From Larix kaempferi (taxonomy: Eukaryota > Streptophyta > Pinopsida > Pinales > Pinaceae): a DNA stretch of 64,000 nucleotides. Below, one piece after another: positions 36,601-43,961 of the stretch. Below the pieces are notes generated by a model, which saw nothing but the letters and a program-made list of their open reading frames with translations, had not been told where the DNA came from and searched no databases. The first letter of the stretch is position 1. Each line of letters begins with the position of its first letter. Location of the stretch: contig BSBM01000092.1 in the NCBI GenBank assembly GCA_027924585.1, positions 11,841,501 through 11,905,500 on the forward strand, given 5' to 3'. Both the position numbers and the translations under genes were made by a program.

Positions 36601-39600
36601 TTTCATGAGATTTTCAATTTTTTTAATTAAAACATTAAAAAATCGCTTGTTTGCGGGAAATTGTTTTATGTCTGAAAAATAAAATAAACCCTAGGGGGAC
36701 CTAGTGCATGTCCATTTGACTCATTATTGATGGCTAGCATGTAAAAATACATAGACACTTAGACTTTAATAACCTCCTAAGGTTTAACCACCAAGGTGAA
36801 TACTCCAGCTTTGGAGGTGTGAGTGAAAAACTCGGGAATTATACTGTTATCACACCATAGTAGCAGGGATATAGATGTTATCACACCATAGTAGCAGGGC
36901 TACTATTCTTGCTTAGCAGATATCTGCACATTCCAGAGCTTCCATTATTCAGAGCTTGGCTATGATGATTGTATATTTTGAGATCACACATGATCAGAGC
37001 AGTGTATTATTTAGACTTATGTTAGACCTTGTGTCAAGGCTGAGCCTTGAGAGTTCAGATTTGATGACCGATGTGACCCTTTATCCCATACAGTTTCAGT
37101 TCAGTGCCTAGAGATGTATTGCAGCAGTGTTTCAGATGATATATGATGATTACTCTTGTGATGATGTTGTATGACCTATAGATGTTTTATCATTGAGTGT
37201 GGATTATTATCTTGTTGATTTAGTCATGTTCACATCATCTGCTTGGTATATTATTCCTGATGTGGCAAACTGTTTAAAATGAAATATAAATTATAAAATG
37301 GACATTTACTTGCACATTTAGGTTGTTTGACAAAACTCACTGGTTTACTACCTTACATAGATATGGTCTTTCTTGACACCAGTTGTCTGCTAGCTTAGGC
37401 TCCAAATTCACTTGACTCCATCCATACATGACTTTCCTTATTTAACTTTAAACCTTGACCTGTCTTATTTGACTTTTTGGTATTGAGGACTTCCCCATTT
37501 TCTACCTCTGTGTTTGGATCACATCCCTGTATGTTTAGTGTCTCGGCTCTGAGTTGGTGACAAAACTTACCTTTGGTGAGTTGGATTGTAGGCCTAAATC
37601 ATTCTGGTCGGTTGTCCCGATGTTTGGCATTGGCTCGAACTCCCCCTAGTCACTTGAGATGTTGTTGGCTAAAACTGAAAGCTCACGTACTACTTATGGA
37701 AACTTATGTAAATTCGCCCATGGAATCTAAAAAGGGCAAGAGCGATGAACTGCTAAAAATACTCCTCAAAGAGTATAAGAAAGGTCCAAAAAAAAGCAAT
37801 GGTTCTTAAAAGCTATATCTAAACAATTGCTGACCTTATATGTATATGGAAACATGCCCTGGATGCAAGCTGCAACTAGTTGTGCTTATTAGCACACCTG
37901 AGATGCGAAGGGTTATGTAGGCCAAAAAGGCCATGAAATGAAATTGAATGATCCTAATGAACCTGGATGAACTTGATGTAGACATGATGCCTAAGTTGAA
38001 TAAACACTCTCTAAACAACTTATCCATTTGTGAGGCACAACCATCCCCCGTGTTATTTTGTCCGGCACAGAGTTTGTAGTTTTCCCCTTCTCCCAGTCCA
38101 AAGTATTTGTGAGTTGAGTTAGACAAGTCAACCCCTTGGCCCAACCTGGTTCCTAGCCTTCATCCTTCACTAGCAGTTTGACCATGTCCAATGGGTGAGT
38201 TTGTCATTTAAACTATTGTGCAAGTAATTTCATATAACCAAGGAATATGCTAACATGATTAATGCCATTGAATGGATGTTATACTTTGAGCTAAGTTGTG
38301 GGGATGATTAGAGGAACATGTCTTAATCTATTGATATGATTTATCCTTGGTTATATATGGACCTAGTCAAACCTAGTTTGACTATGGTCATTTCTTGGGA
38401 TCCGTAATGATGTGGGTCACATATGCTTATAGATGATGATGGATGGTCCCACATACTCTTGATAATAATGCCATATGATGGACATATGGTTCAAATGATG
38501 ATTGATGCAGTTCAGTAGGTTTTATTATTACTTCAGATCATCAGATTATGCACTGTCCATATATGGTGGACCTTACAGTTGGCCCATTAGGGCAACCCAT
38601 GGTATATGAGTACACATTCTTAGTGGATTTGGGTCTTCTGGATCCAATGAGACACTTCTTTCAGTTCCGGGCACTTCTGACAGTGATAGATGCAGTTTTA
38701 CACTTGTTGACCAGATTTGGGGCTGATTTCCCAGCCTGAGCAGCAGGGGCCATGAGAGGCCAGTTCACCTAGGGCGCTGTATGAGGAGGGGGTGGTCCAG
38801 CCACTTGTTATTACCATTTACCTCTATTCTCCCTAAGGAGGGTAAAACCAATGAGTATGAATAGTGAACTTCTAAGTCTGAGTAGGGACAATATAATATA
38901 TATAATAAGATCAACCAGGTCCACATATCTATATGATCGCCAGATCATGACACTAAGTGCTAAGACATGCTATAAGAATAAGTATAAAAGCAATATAACC
39001 ATAACACAATGATATACCTGCTGAGTCATAATACCTGAATGCTCATCAACCTGTACTATCATCTGTCCTCTGAAACTGCTGCTATAACTCTGGGCACTAT
39101 TGATTGCTCTGTACTAATGGTATAATGGCTACATCGGTCATCTCTCTGAGTGTCCTGAGACTCAGTCATGGCATGGGGAATACATACTGCTGTCCAAAAT
39201 CTGATAGTGATCCAATAGAGATGCTCATCTCAGCATCTCAAATGTAAGGGAACTGGCTGAATAGTGTACTGGCATCAGAAAAATAATGTATGGTAGCCCG
39301 ACTACTATATATGTGATAACAGGGGGTAGCATTCCTTGTTTTAAGGGATTGTGGTCCACTTAGGGTCATATCATGAAACATTAGATCTAGAAAGATCCAA
39401 CCATTACATCTTAATTAGCCCACTTGATTTGCCTACTAGGTGTCCTGATCTATACTTTGACATATCTTTTGACTCCATTTACCCATCCAACAAGGCACTA
39501 GTCCTCCTTAGGCAATTCACACTCCTTGGGAATTGTGTCAAACCTTAGAACCCATATGTGGGTATTCCTAATTTCAACTTAGATCCATAGATCTACTCAC

Positions 39601-42600
39601 TACATACCCCTTAGTACCAATTTCACCCCTTAAAGTCCACCTTGTGGGTCCCATTTGAACCATTTGTATATCCCAAGGAAGTGGGCCCCACTTGTGTAAT
39701 ACATGGTACTAGATCTTGTCACCTTATCTCATCATGTGGCCTAAATCATACATGGGTTGAAACATTAATCATTCCTCAAACCTTCTTTCAACCATACTTT
39801 AACTTCTAGGTCCACTTAACCTTGCATTGGTTTCCGTAACTCATCATTTACTTATCCCTAGGAACCTTTGTTTGGGTCCAATCATCTCTGATTGGTGTTA
39901 GGGTCTCCCCCTAGGTCTTGATTTATCTAGATCTAAAGCGAAGAGTGCCTCGGTTGACGTGACTCCCACCTTGCATTGGGAACCGTGGCATCTCTTGGGT
40001 CACCTCTTTAGTTGTCCATCTCCTCTACCATCCCGGATGGGATACCACTAGGGACAACTACAAGTTGTGTGATAACATATACGTCACAGAAGTGCAACAC
40101 ATAATTCCCAAAGAAAAACACTCTAGAGTATCCCCTTGATAGATAAACCGTAAGCGAAGCCTGTTACAAGAAGGACCATGCTAGACCAACTTATTGCAAT
40201 TCCTCCATGGGGGTGAGGGCATGCAATTTTTACAAAAGGGCCAAAATTGGCCTGCTGAACTTCAGAACTCTGGCAATGAACAATGTATGTTGTTCAAGTC
40301 TTCAATGGTTCACATGAAATCCAACTAAGTGCAACTTAGTGGATAACACATAGTTGCACGTAGCTAGAACCCTTTGAGTCCTTGCATTTGGGGTGCTAGT
40401 TTTTGTGGCAACACCCTGCACAGGTGCACCTGAGAGTGAATCTTAGAATGAAGCTCAAATTAAGATGAGAGTGGGTTTATAAATACCTAGCTTGAATACA
40501 AATGAGATTTGGTGTGTTGATATCCAACTCAAAAGCATGGTCAACCATAGCCAAAAGAAACTGAGAGGGTTAATGAATATCCATCGCAACATAGAGTTGG
40601 CATTGTGCACAACATCCTCCCTTAAGATGGAAAAAAGGCCACGGAGAGAGCATTAGATCAGATCTTCCCCCTTTAATGCTAAACATGGGCCATTTGAATA
40701 TAGAACCTCCCCAAAACACCATAGTACCAATACTAACACTTTTCCACAACTAGGCAAAGGGGTTCTTTGGTGGATATCTAAATGGAGCCACAAAAGTGTG
40801 CTGCATATATGATGTCTCACGAGGACAAATGCAATAGTGTGGAAAAATGAGATCCACACAAACACACTGCAAATCCTCCATAGAGTCATTGATAGGGTAA
40901 TGTGGGATAAATGTTGTAGACCTGTGACCGAAAATTGTTTTAGCAGCATTATTGAGAAGATTTCTGTTGCAAAGTATTACTCTTGCATGTTTGTCAATCC
41001 TTGGAAGATAAAATCAGCAAGACTTGGTGATAAGACACTCCGTATGACATACTTTTCTTATAGAAAGCTCTTGCATCAGATCTGCCCAAGAGTAAACAGC
41101 CCCATTGATTAAGGCAAAGAAACATTCCGAGGTCATTAGGTTAACAAATTCCGTATGGAGAGGCAAGGAGATATGAGGAAGGGTTTGAAACCCTAAAAAT
41201 AAAGGGGATGATTCAGAAAATTCTGTCACCAAGTAATCCTCCATAAACAACCATGAAACACATGATACCAGTGCTGTTCCAAAAAACAGCATAAAGTTTT
41301 TGCTGGAAAATGAGAGAGAGAGAGTGTGCACTGTCTTAGAAGAGCACCAATCTGCAAAAATTATCCCACCCTTATATGAGCACCAATCTGCAAAAAATAG
41401 CCCTCAAATTTGCTGGAAAAAAGAAAAATACACAAAAAGATGGAGAGTGAAGGGTGGTATAGAGGGTAAAAAACACCCACAATTCTGCTGCTCTCCCCCA
41501 AAAATTGCTGAGATCCTTAGTATTCAGACCTAAGACAGACCTGAAAATAGTGCTAGATTGGGTAGGAAGTGTCACATGACTCTGATATAATGTTGAGAAC
41601 ACAATGACAGAAGATGTATGGTGATCTTTTCATCAAACCCTAAATCAATCATGTAGAAACCCCTGGAGATTTATCATGGCATTTGTCAAGATGTGCACCC
41701 ATGATTAAAAGAGACAAATACTTTAAGTGTAGCAAATTAACACAAGGGAGAGAGAGTGAATCAGAGATTCCCTTAGGTGTTTATCGCAAATGATCCAATA
41801 ATGAATGCATGTTTAAGTAGTTTTTGCAAACGAGTGTACATGTATTTATACACATTCTTCTAGTATTGGGGCGTGAGCTTCAAGAAGGTGACTCAGCCGA
41901 CCTAGTCATAAATGAGACAGTGGGTAACTTACCCATATGTAGGCTCATTAAAGCCCTCGATACACCAAATAGTGGGCCAGCACATGGCCTTAAGTGAAGA
42001 TTACGCATACTCTCAACATTGCAGAAGATATTGAACTACAGTTTAATGTTTCATCATTGGAAACATATCCATGCATGAGGTGCCAGTACCATGTTAGGCA
42101 ACAGACCATGTTGAAACCACAAAAGGAAATAACGTGTGATGCAGAGGAAGATCAGGTGGAAAAACTGCAATCATTATTAATGAAGTCCCTGTGAATAGCA
42201 CCAATCACTTATCAAGCGGAATAGACAGCAGATGTCGTTTTCTGGAACAAGAAGTTGGCAGTATTTTTTATCAGAAAGATACACAACAACAAGATTTCTC
42301 TGAAGTTCGATTAACTACCACTACAAGAGTGAAAGCATTACTACAGGTGCATAGTGGATTGATAAAATCAGGCCTTATTGATGATTTATACTTGCAAGGA
42401 CGTTCAAATAAAATGCCAATTATAAATGCTGAAGTCCGATGCTATTGAATATGAATAAACACCTGAGTGAACTTAATGAGATTTTGCAGCAACAACACGG
42501 GGATGAAATGAAAATTCCAGGAGGAAAAAAACACCATATGGCAACAGGAAAAGTAATTACAGCACTAAATAGAAATTCTCACTAAGTGGCAAGAATCCAT

Positions 42601-43961
42601 GGAATGTTTCAAAGATAAGTACAAAAGTTTGAAGATGGAAAACATTCAACTGAAATAGTCCATAGAAATCATGATGAATTTAGATGGAATAAATGTTGGA
42701 GTAGGACAAGGACAGGCTAGCACTTTTGTCTCTCCAACACCTATTGAAGTCACTAGTTCAAAACTTCAAATAAAGATCATTCACTTGTTGATAAAGATGA
42801 AGCCTTCTAGACTCTGCCAGACATTCCCCCTTTACACCAACATTCTGAAGTTACTCTAGGACTAGTTACAGAATACGATCAATCCTTGCAGGAGACAACT
42901 AACTTAAGCGGAGTACTTTTAAGCTTTAGGCAGGATGCTTAATTTTGTTTGGGGGTATCTGTAGGGTGAAAAGGGGTAGCATGATTATGAGTTACGACTT
43001 CAGTTATGTTTTGATCAAATAATGACTTTGATTTTGAATAGATGTAACCAAGGGGTTGCTGCTATGCAACTCTTGGGCATATATGTATGGACTTTCATTT
43101 TGATATTGCCATCATAGAATGAAATTCAATGGTCCTGCATTATACATATTGGGTACACTTGATTTGTGTATGGTTTTGTGTGAACATTCATTCTCTTGTA
43201 ATCCTCACCGATCTTGAACCTTAGATATATAGCATGTGAACAAGCATTATATTGTTGTAAAGCTTAAAAGTAATTTTGTTTGGGAGTAGCTGGAGGGTGA
43301 AAATGGGTTTCATGATTATGAGTTACGACCTCAGTTATATTTTGCTTCATACTTAATATGACTTTGGCTTTGAATAGATGTAACCAAGGGGTTGCTGCTA
43401 TTCAACTCTTGGCCATCTATATGTGAATTTGCATTTTGGTAATGCTATCATAGTGTGAACAGTCATGCCTTCTATATACTGAGTACTCTTGATTTGTGTA
43501 TGGTTGTTGTGTTAACAGTTATTCTCTTGTAATCGTCACTGATTTTGAACCTTAGATATAGCATGTGAACAAGCATTATATTGTTGTAAAATGAAAAAGT
43601 CTTTGATTTTAATGTATTATTTGTTGTTGCCGCTCTTTGTTTCACTGAACTCTTGTGGTTTTATTGCTTTGACGTTTGTTGATCATTTACTAGAGATGAC
43701 ATTTCTTTGGGCATGCTTAGTTTCAAATGCCTTTGGAGGCTTCTCGTTGAACAGTGAAAATGATTAAGTTATTGTTTTTGAATGTGTTTATTGCAGGAGG
43801 CAATATCGTGTTACTCTATGCTTCTAAGTATCATGATATTAGCACTGTTATTAATATTAGTGGACGATATGCATTGGACAAAGGCATAGAGGATCGCCTG
43901 GGTAAAGATTTTGAACGTAGGATCAATGAAGATGGATTTATTGATGTTAAGAATATATCTG
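3538..43961 (+). CDS. Alpha/beta-hydrolase (esterase-like) gene, four visible exons, partial at both ends
   Basis: Joined coding segments are 3538-3656, 11618-11700, 26492-26613 and 43797-43961. They give about 162 in-frame codons with no stop. The product resembles the plant alpha/beta-hydrolase (serine aminopeptidase S33-like) family that includes Arabidopsis At3g47560; members are small, probably soluble hydrolases of unsettled substrate. Visible landmarks in order are the oxyanion-hole LCHGF, the FDFSGNG turn, the [10 protein letters not shown] segment, the nucleophile elbow GHSKG (serine near visible residue 106, codon 26607-26609) and LLYASKYHD. Intron phases are 0, 2, 1 and 1, all GT-AG. 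Family members are about 260 residues or more, so the start and the C-terminal part with the catalytic Asp and His are missing. I looked for the following VTEESLMDRL-like exon up to 64000 and did not find it. All visible exons are intact, so a functional gene is likely but not proven. Confidence 0.88.
4060..4497 (+). repeat. Family Z repeat, plus copy
   Basis: About 270 bp of this interval (roughly 4080-4340) matches the reverse complement of 44870-45090. Shared landmarks include ATTAGTGATTTAGATTAATC and the following AGGGTTTCAGCTCAA-like stretch. The match is diverged but colinear. No terminal repeats or target duplication were found, so the family is unclassified. Confidence 0.6.
4498..4655 (+). 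mobile_element. Family W LTR 5' start, truncated fragment
   Basis: The fragment starts with TGTTATCACACCATAGTAGC, the 5' terminus of W1 elements, and keeps the GCGGATATCTGC palindrome at 4538-4549. Similarity to the W copies at 36876 and 63012 fades near 4650, where X-related sequence begins. No matching target duplication was found, so the junction is probably a deletion or recombination product. Confidence 0.55.
4975..5115 (+). repeat. Pyrimidine-rich tract with internal duplication
   Basis: This is a long C/T tract inside element A. A unit of about 30 bp containing CTTTCCATTCGTCCCTCCTC occurs twice back to back (about 5008-5067). The B copy of X has the same kind of tract at about 55700-56160, so it is a family feature. 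Open frames here on both strands are composition artefacts. Confidence 0.75.
6132..6261 (+). ncRNA. Two tandem hairpin modules of the X LTR (element A)
   Basis: The outer stem CTCTTG/CAAGAG is the same in both modules; the inner stem is ACTTG/CAAGT in the first (6132-6162) and ACTTTGTC/GACAAAGT in the second (6229-6261). Each is followed by a smaller CTCTC..GAGAG-type hairpin. This is a predicted structured element inside a transposable element, not a known RNA family. Transcription is inferred only. Confidence 0.55.
7239..8986 (-). mobile_element. Family W1 LTR, minus copy truncated by element A
   Basis: The 5' terminus in the minus orientation lies at 8986 (TGTGATAACA on the plus strand). 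The sequence is colinear with 23395-25060, including the GTGCT/AGCAC hairpin at 7917-7930 and the palindrome at 8935-8946. The copy stops where the X element A ends at 7238. The outer flank is GATCC, with no matching partner found. It is noncoding. Confidence 0.75.
8987..10892. other. Uncharacterised intronic DNA
   Basis: No gene or bounded element was recognised. A (TG)8 microsatellite lies at 9915-9930, followed by GAGAGAG. The pyrimidine-rich and AGGGTTT-rich part at 9950-10300 looks like an LTR or leader region of an unknown retroelement, but no ends or target duplication were found. Confidence 0.35.
10893..11386 (+). pseudogene. LINE (non-LTR retrotransposon) 3' fragment
   Basis: The translation at 10893-11090 has a run [20 protein letters not shown]. 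It resembles the His/Cys-rich reverse-transcriptase-associated zinc-binding region of plant LINEs (pattern H..F.C..A...W). A second frame at 11038-11298 contains [15 protein letters not shown], similar to the segment after that motif in the same proteins. The frame shifts between them. An A-rich run near 11378-11386 fits a LINE 3' tail. The fragment is inactive and 5'-truncated. Confidence 0.6.
11618..11700 (+). CDS. Hydrolase exon b (FDFSGNG segment)
   Basis: The exon encodes [20 protein letters not shown] followed by RFDFSGNG, a highly conserved stretch of the plant hydrolase family. It is bounded by TTTTCAG before 11618 and GTAAGC from 11701. It joins exon a in phase 0 and leaves a split glycine codon (GG) completed by exon c. 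Confidence 0.9.
12897..14940 (-). mobile_element. Family X LTR, minus copy
   Basis: The 3' end in the minus orientation is at 12897 (TGTTGCCGCC on the plus strand) and is followed by the conserved X 3' block to about 13062. One AGAGCATAC motif (13615-13623, the complement of GTATGCTCT) and the CCCCCTGGGGGG-type palindrome near 13948 are shared with the copy at 33905. Similarity fades near 14940 before the X 5' start is reached, so the copy is truncated or too diverged. The 5 bp before the end are CTTAG; no partner was found. Confidence 0.6.
15013..15465 (+). pseudogene. RNase H domain fragment of a retrotransposon
   Basis: The open frame reads [15 protein letters not shown], then [34 protein letters not shown] and [20 protein letters not shown]. 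These match the order of plant RNase H domains: the glycine-rich first strand, the catalytic Glu in GAEWLGL, the catalytic Asp in LGDS and the late Asp in QADGLAN. The first catalytic Asp is lost through 5' truncation near 15030, and no reverse transcriptase precedes it. It could come from a LINE or from a Tat/Ogre-type Ty3 element with an extra RNase H. Confidence 0.75.
15795..15878 (+). repeat. 42-bp tandem direct repeat (two diverged units)
   Basis: The units 15795-15836 and 15837-15878 both begin CATGGTGCTG and share GGGTGAAGT. They lie downstream of the RNase H fragment. A shorter direct repeat, ATGTCGGCAGCAGCTT, occurs at about 16151 and 16198. Confidence 0.6.
16300..20152 (+). mobile_element. 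Family W LTR, diverged plus copy
   Basis: The 3' terminus is TGTGATAACA at 20143-20152, followed by GGCCC. That flank is the first part of the interrupted host sequence (compare the GGCCC at 46977 on the opposite strand). Colinear W landmarks include the CTCGGCTCT stretch near 16900, a TATA-like TATAAGA at 18651 and a GTACAAGG acceptor-like site near 19040. The left end is unclear: TGTTATCACA at 16184 is a candidate, but its flank does not match GGCCC. It is noncoding. Confidence 0.6.
18651..18657 (+). promoter_or_regulatory. TATA-like element of the W LTR
   Basis: TATAAGA is followed by a GAGAAGGC-type context that resembles the X LTR at 55105 (TATAAA then GAGAAGCC). The minus W copies have TATTTAA-type boxes in the equivalent place (47845-47851, 51557-51564, 22535-22542). 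This conserved position sets the W transcription orientation. Confidence 0.4.
20153..25448 (+). mobile_element. Family W LTR, plus copy split by a nested insertion
   Basis: The segments 20153-20570 and 25061-25448 are consecutive pieces of one plus-oriented W element. Together they are colinear with the reverse complement of 46240-46980. The 3' terminus GGATAACA is at 25448, followed by GGACC. The element carries the minus W copy 20571-25060, and it is itself interrupted on the left by the plus W copy ending at 20152. Confidence 0.7.
20571..25060 (-). mobile_element. Family W1 LTR, complete minus copy (4,490 bp)
   Basis: On the plus strand the element runs from TGTTATCACA (20571) to TGTGATAACA (25060). 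Flanks are AGCCT (20566-20570) and ACCCT (25061-25065), a target duplication with one mismatch. The flanking host pieces are contiguous in the copy at 46360-46640. The sequence has many stops in every frame and no domain. It carries a TATA-like box (22535-22542, minus), two acceptor-like sites near 22150 and 22336 and the GTGCT/AGCAC hairpin (24044-24057). A solo LTR is the simplest reading. Confidence 0.8.
25449..25601 (+). mobile_element. Family X LTR, 3' terminal block
   Basis: The conserved X 3' block begins with CCCCCCTTGGCTTCG and ends GCAGCAACA. It lies directly between the W end at 25448 and another W segment. A W element apparently inserted upstream in this X copy (GGACC) and the X copy inserted into the next W copy. 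The 5 bp after the end are ATCAT. The rest of the X copy is not identifiable on the left. Confidence 0.65.
25602..25836 (+). mobile_element. Family W LTR, 3' terminal fragment
   Basis: The fragment is colinear with the reverse complement of 58530-58765. It ends in the ACAACT/AGTTGT terminal hairpin and TGTGATAACA at 25836. It is followed by GTACC, which belongs to a Y element. Confidence 0.75.
25837..26060 (-). repeat. Family Y fragment, minus
   Basis: The fragment is colinear with 29731-29850 and the reverse complement of 45150-45352. Landmarks include GTACCTTCTAGGGACTTACT and the GGGTGCCATC...GGGTCTCGCAGCTGC stretch. It contains only the 5'-side part of Y in the minus orientation; the hairpin array is cut off by the W insertion at 25836. 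Confidence 0.7.
26492..26613 (+). CDS. Hydrolase exon c (nucleophile elbow GHSKG)
   Basis: The exon encodes [20 protein letters not shown] and then [20 protein letters not shown]. The GHSKG pentapeptide is completed by the split glycine codon shared with exon d and fits the G-x-S-x-G nucleophile elbow of alpha/beta hydrolases. The acceptor is TTTCAG before 26492 and the donor is GTAATG from 26614, phase 1. Confidence 0.92.
27517..27670 (-). repeat. Short LTR-like sequence (154 bp)
   Basis: On the plus strand the segment begins TGTTGA and ends CCAACA, a TG..CA pair with a short inverted repeat. On the minus strand it is preceded by CTTGGGGAG, which looks like the polypurine tract just before a copia-type 3' LTR (pattern GGGGAG then TGTTGGAAG). 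The partner LTR was not found, so this is tentative. Confidence 0.3.
28201..28445 (+). repeat. Tandem repeat, 50-51 bp period
   Basis: CAGTCCACTAGGGCAG recurs at 28261, 28311, 28362 and 28413, with GGCCTCCACA and ATGACAAGAGG between. A more diverged unit precedes at 28201. The spacing is 50, 51 and 51 bp. It lies inside the minus Y copy. Confidence 0.85.
29450..29791 (-). ncRNA. Array of about ten mini-hairpins (Y element, minus copy)
   Basis: Short inverted repeats include 29450-29467, 29510-29526, 29578-29596, 29604-29618, 29642-29660, 29683-29699 and 29772-29791. Stems are CTTGGTC/GACCAAG, CTGGTC/GACCAG, CCCTAGC/GCTAGGG and CCCTAGT/ACTAGGG, with loops of 3-6 nt. The Y copy at 57784-58178 has the same arrangement on the other strand. 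An RNA-level structure is inferred; no known RNA family is recognised. Confidence 0.55.
32826..33704 (+). pseudogene. Two open frames of unknown origin (possible gene fragment)
   Basis: Frames at 32826-33158 (110 codons) and 33405-33704 (99 codons) are open and have mixed, protein-like composition, for example [20 protein letters not shown] and [21 protein letters not shown] do not recognise either. They are separated by stops and lie inside intron 3, so a captured gene fragment or a retroelement coding relic is possible. Chance frames cannot be excluded. Confidence 0.25.
36060..36067 (-). promoter_or_regulatory. TATA box of the X LTR (minus copy)
   Basis: TATATAAA on the minus strand is followed by a GCAGGGTCTTGCTC context. 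The X copies B and C have TATAAA at 55105-55110 and TATAAG at 60572-60577 in the same relative position, about 80-200 bp after a GGGCGCC/GGGGCACC stretch. Confidence 0.5.
36845..40077 (+). mobile_element. Family W1 LTR, plus copy with perfect target duplication TATAC (3,233 bp)
   Basis: The element runs from TGTTATCACACC to TGTGATAACA, flanked on both sides by TATAC (36840-36844 and 40078-40082). The interrupted host is the minus X copy, and the empty site is visible at 45.6 kb. The first 31 bp are duplicated (36845 and 36876). Positions 38820-39321 carry about 500 bp in the opposite orientation that matches the 5' start of the W2 subfamily (53670-54175). This block replaces the middle of W1. 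The element is noncoding. Confidence 0.85.
40414..41900 (-). mobile_element. Putative degenerate LTR retrotransposon, minus
   Basis: On the minus strand, CTTAAGGGAGGA followed by TGTTGTGCACAATGCC (about 40626 down to 40602) looks like a polypurine tract and 3' LTR start. TTATATCAGAGTC (41577-41589, minus) resembles a tRNA-Met primer-binding site and directly follows an ...TTCTCAACA end, which fits a 5' LTR beginning at 41591 on the plus strand. TATAAATA (minus) lies near 41848. The two putative LTRs are not clearly alike and no pol domain is recognised. Confidence 0.3.
42190..42860 (+). pseudogene. Degenerate coding-like segment, unknown
   Basis: Open pieces read [20 protein letters not shown] and [20 protein letters not shown] in different frames, the second with coiled-coil-like character. 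Stops interrupt the segment. It may be a retroelement gag or gene relic immediately before the tandem repeat at 42941. I cannot assign it. Confidence 0.25.
42941..43592 (+). repeat. Tandem direct repeat of about 325 bp (two units)
   Basis: Units at about 42941-43269 and 43271-43592 are colinear. Both start near AATTTTGTTTGGG, share GTAACCAAGGGGTTGCTGCT and end GAACAAGCATTATATTGTTG. They are diverged by scattered substitutions and small indels. The pair ends about 200 bp before exon d. Terminal repeats of a collapsed element or a local duplication are both possible. Confidence 0.8.
43797..43961 (+). CDS. Hydrolase exon d (LLYASKYHD segment)
   Basis: The exon encodes [40 protein letters not shown] and [15 protein letters not shown], continuing the family directly after GHSKG. 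The family's usual acidic residue after GHSKGG is asparagine here (GGN). The acceptor is TTGCAG before 43797 and the donor is GTAAGT from 43962, phase 1. The next expected exon was not found in the window. Confidence 0.92.

Larger units (their letters stand above)
33905..40413 (-). mobile_element. Family X LTR, minus copy split by a W insertion
   Basis: The plus strand runs from TGTTGCCAC (33905) to GTGGCAACA (40413), a 9-bp inverted terminal pair. The conserved X 3' block is at 33950-34052, AGAGCATAC motifs are at 34683-34691 and 34866-34874, and a minus TATA box is at 36060-36067. The W element 36845-40077 splits it. Joining 33905-36844 to 40083-40413 restores colinearity with 45353-45900 and 59275-59800. 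Outer flanks TATAG and CCCTG do not match, so the flanks have been altered or the ends are misplaced. Confidence 0.7.
26614..43796 (+). other. Intron 3 of the hydrolase gene (17,183 bp)
   Basis: This GT-AG intron joins exons c and d in phase 1. It contains a minus Y element with a 50-bp satellite and hairpin array, open frames of unknown origin (32826-33704), an X copy interrupted by a W insertion, a putative minus LTR retrotransposon (about 40414-41900) and a tandem 325-bp repeat. The stretches 26620-27516, 29900-32800 and 41900-42190 show nothing I can name. Confidence 0.85.

Noticed and set aside
41014-41331. Minus open frames 40653-40949 and 41014-41331 as possible pol of the putative LTR element
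   Set aside because: No integrase, reverse transcriptase or RNase H motif could be identified, so they are not called as genes.
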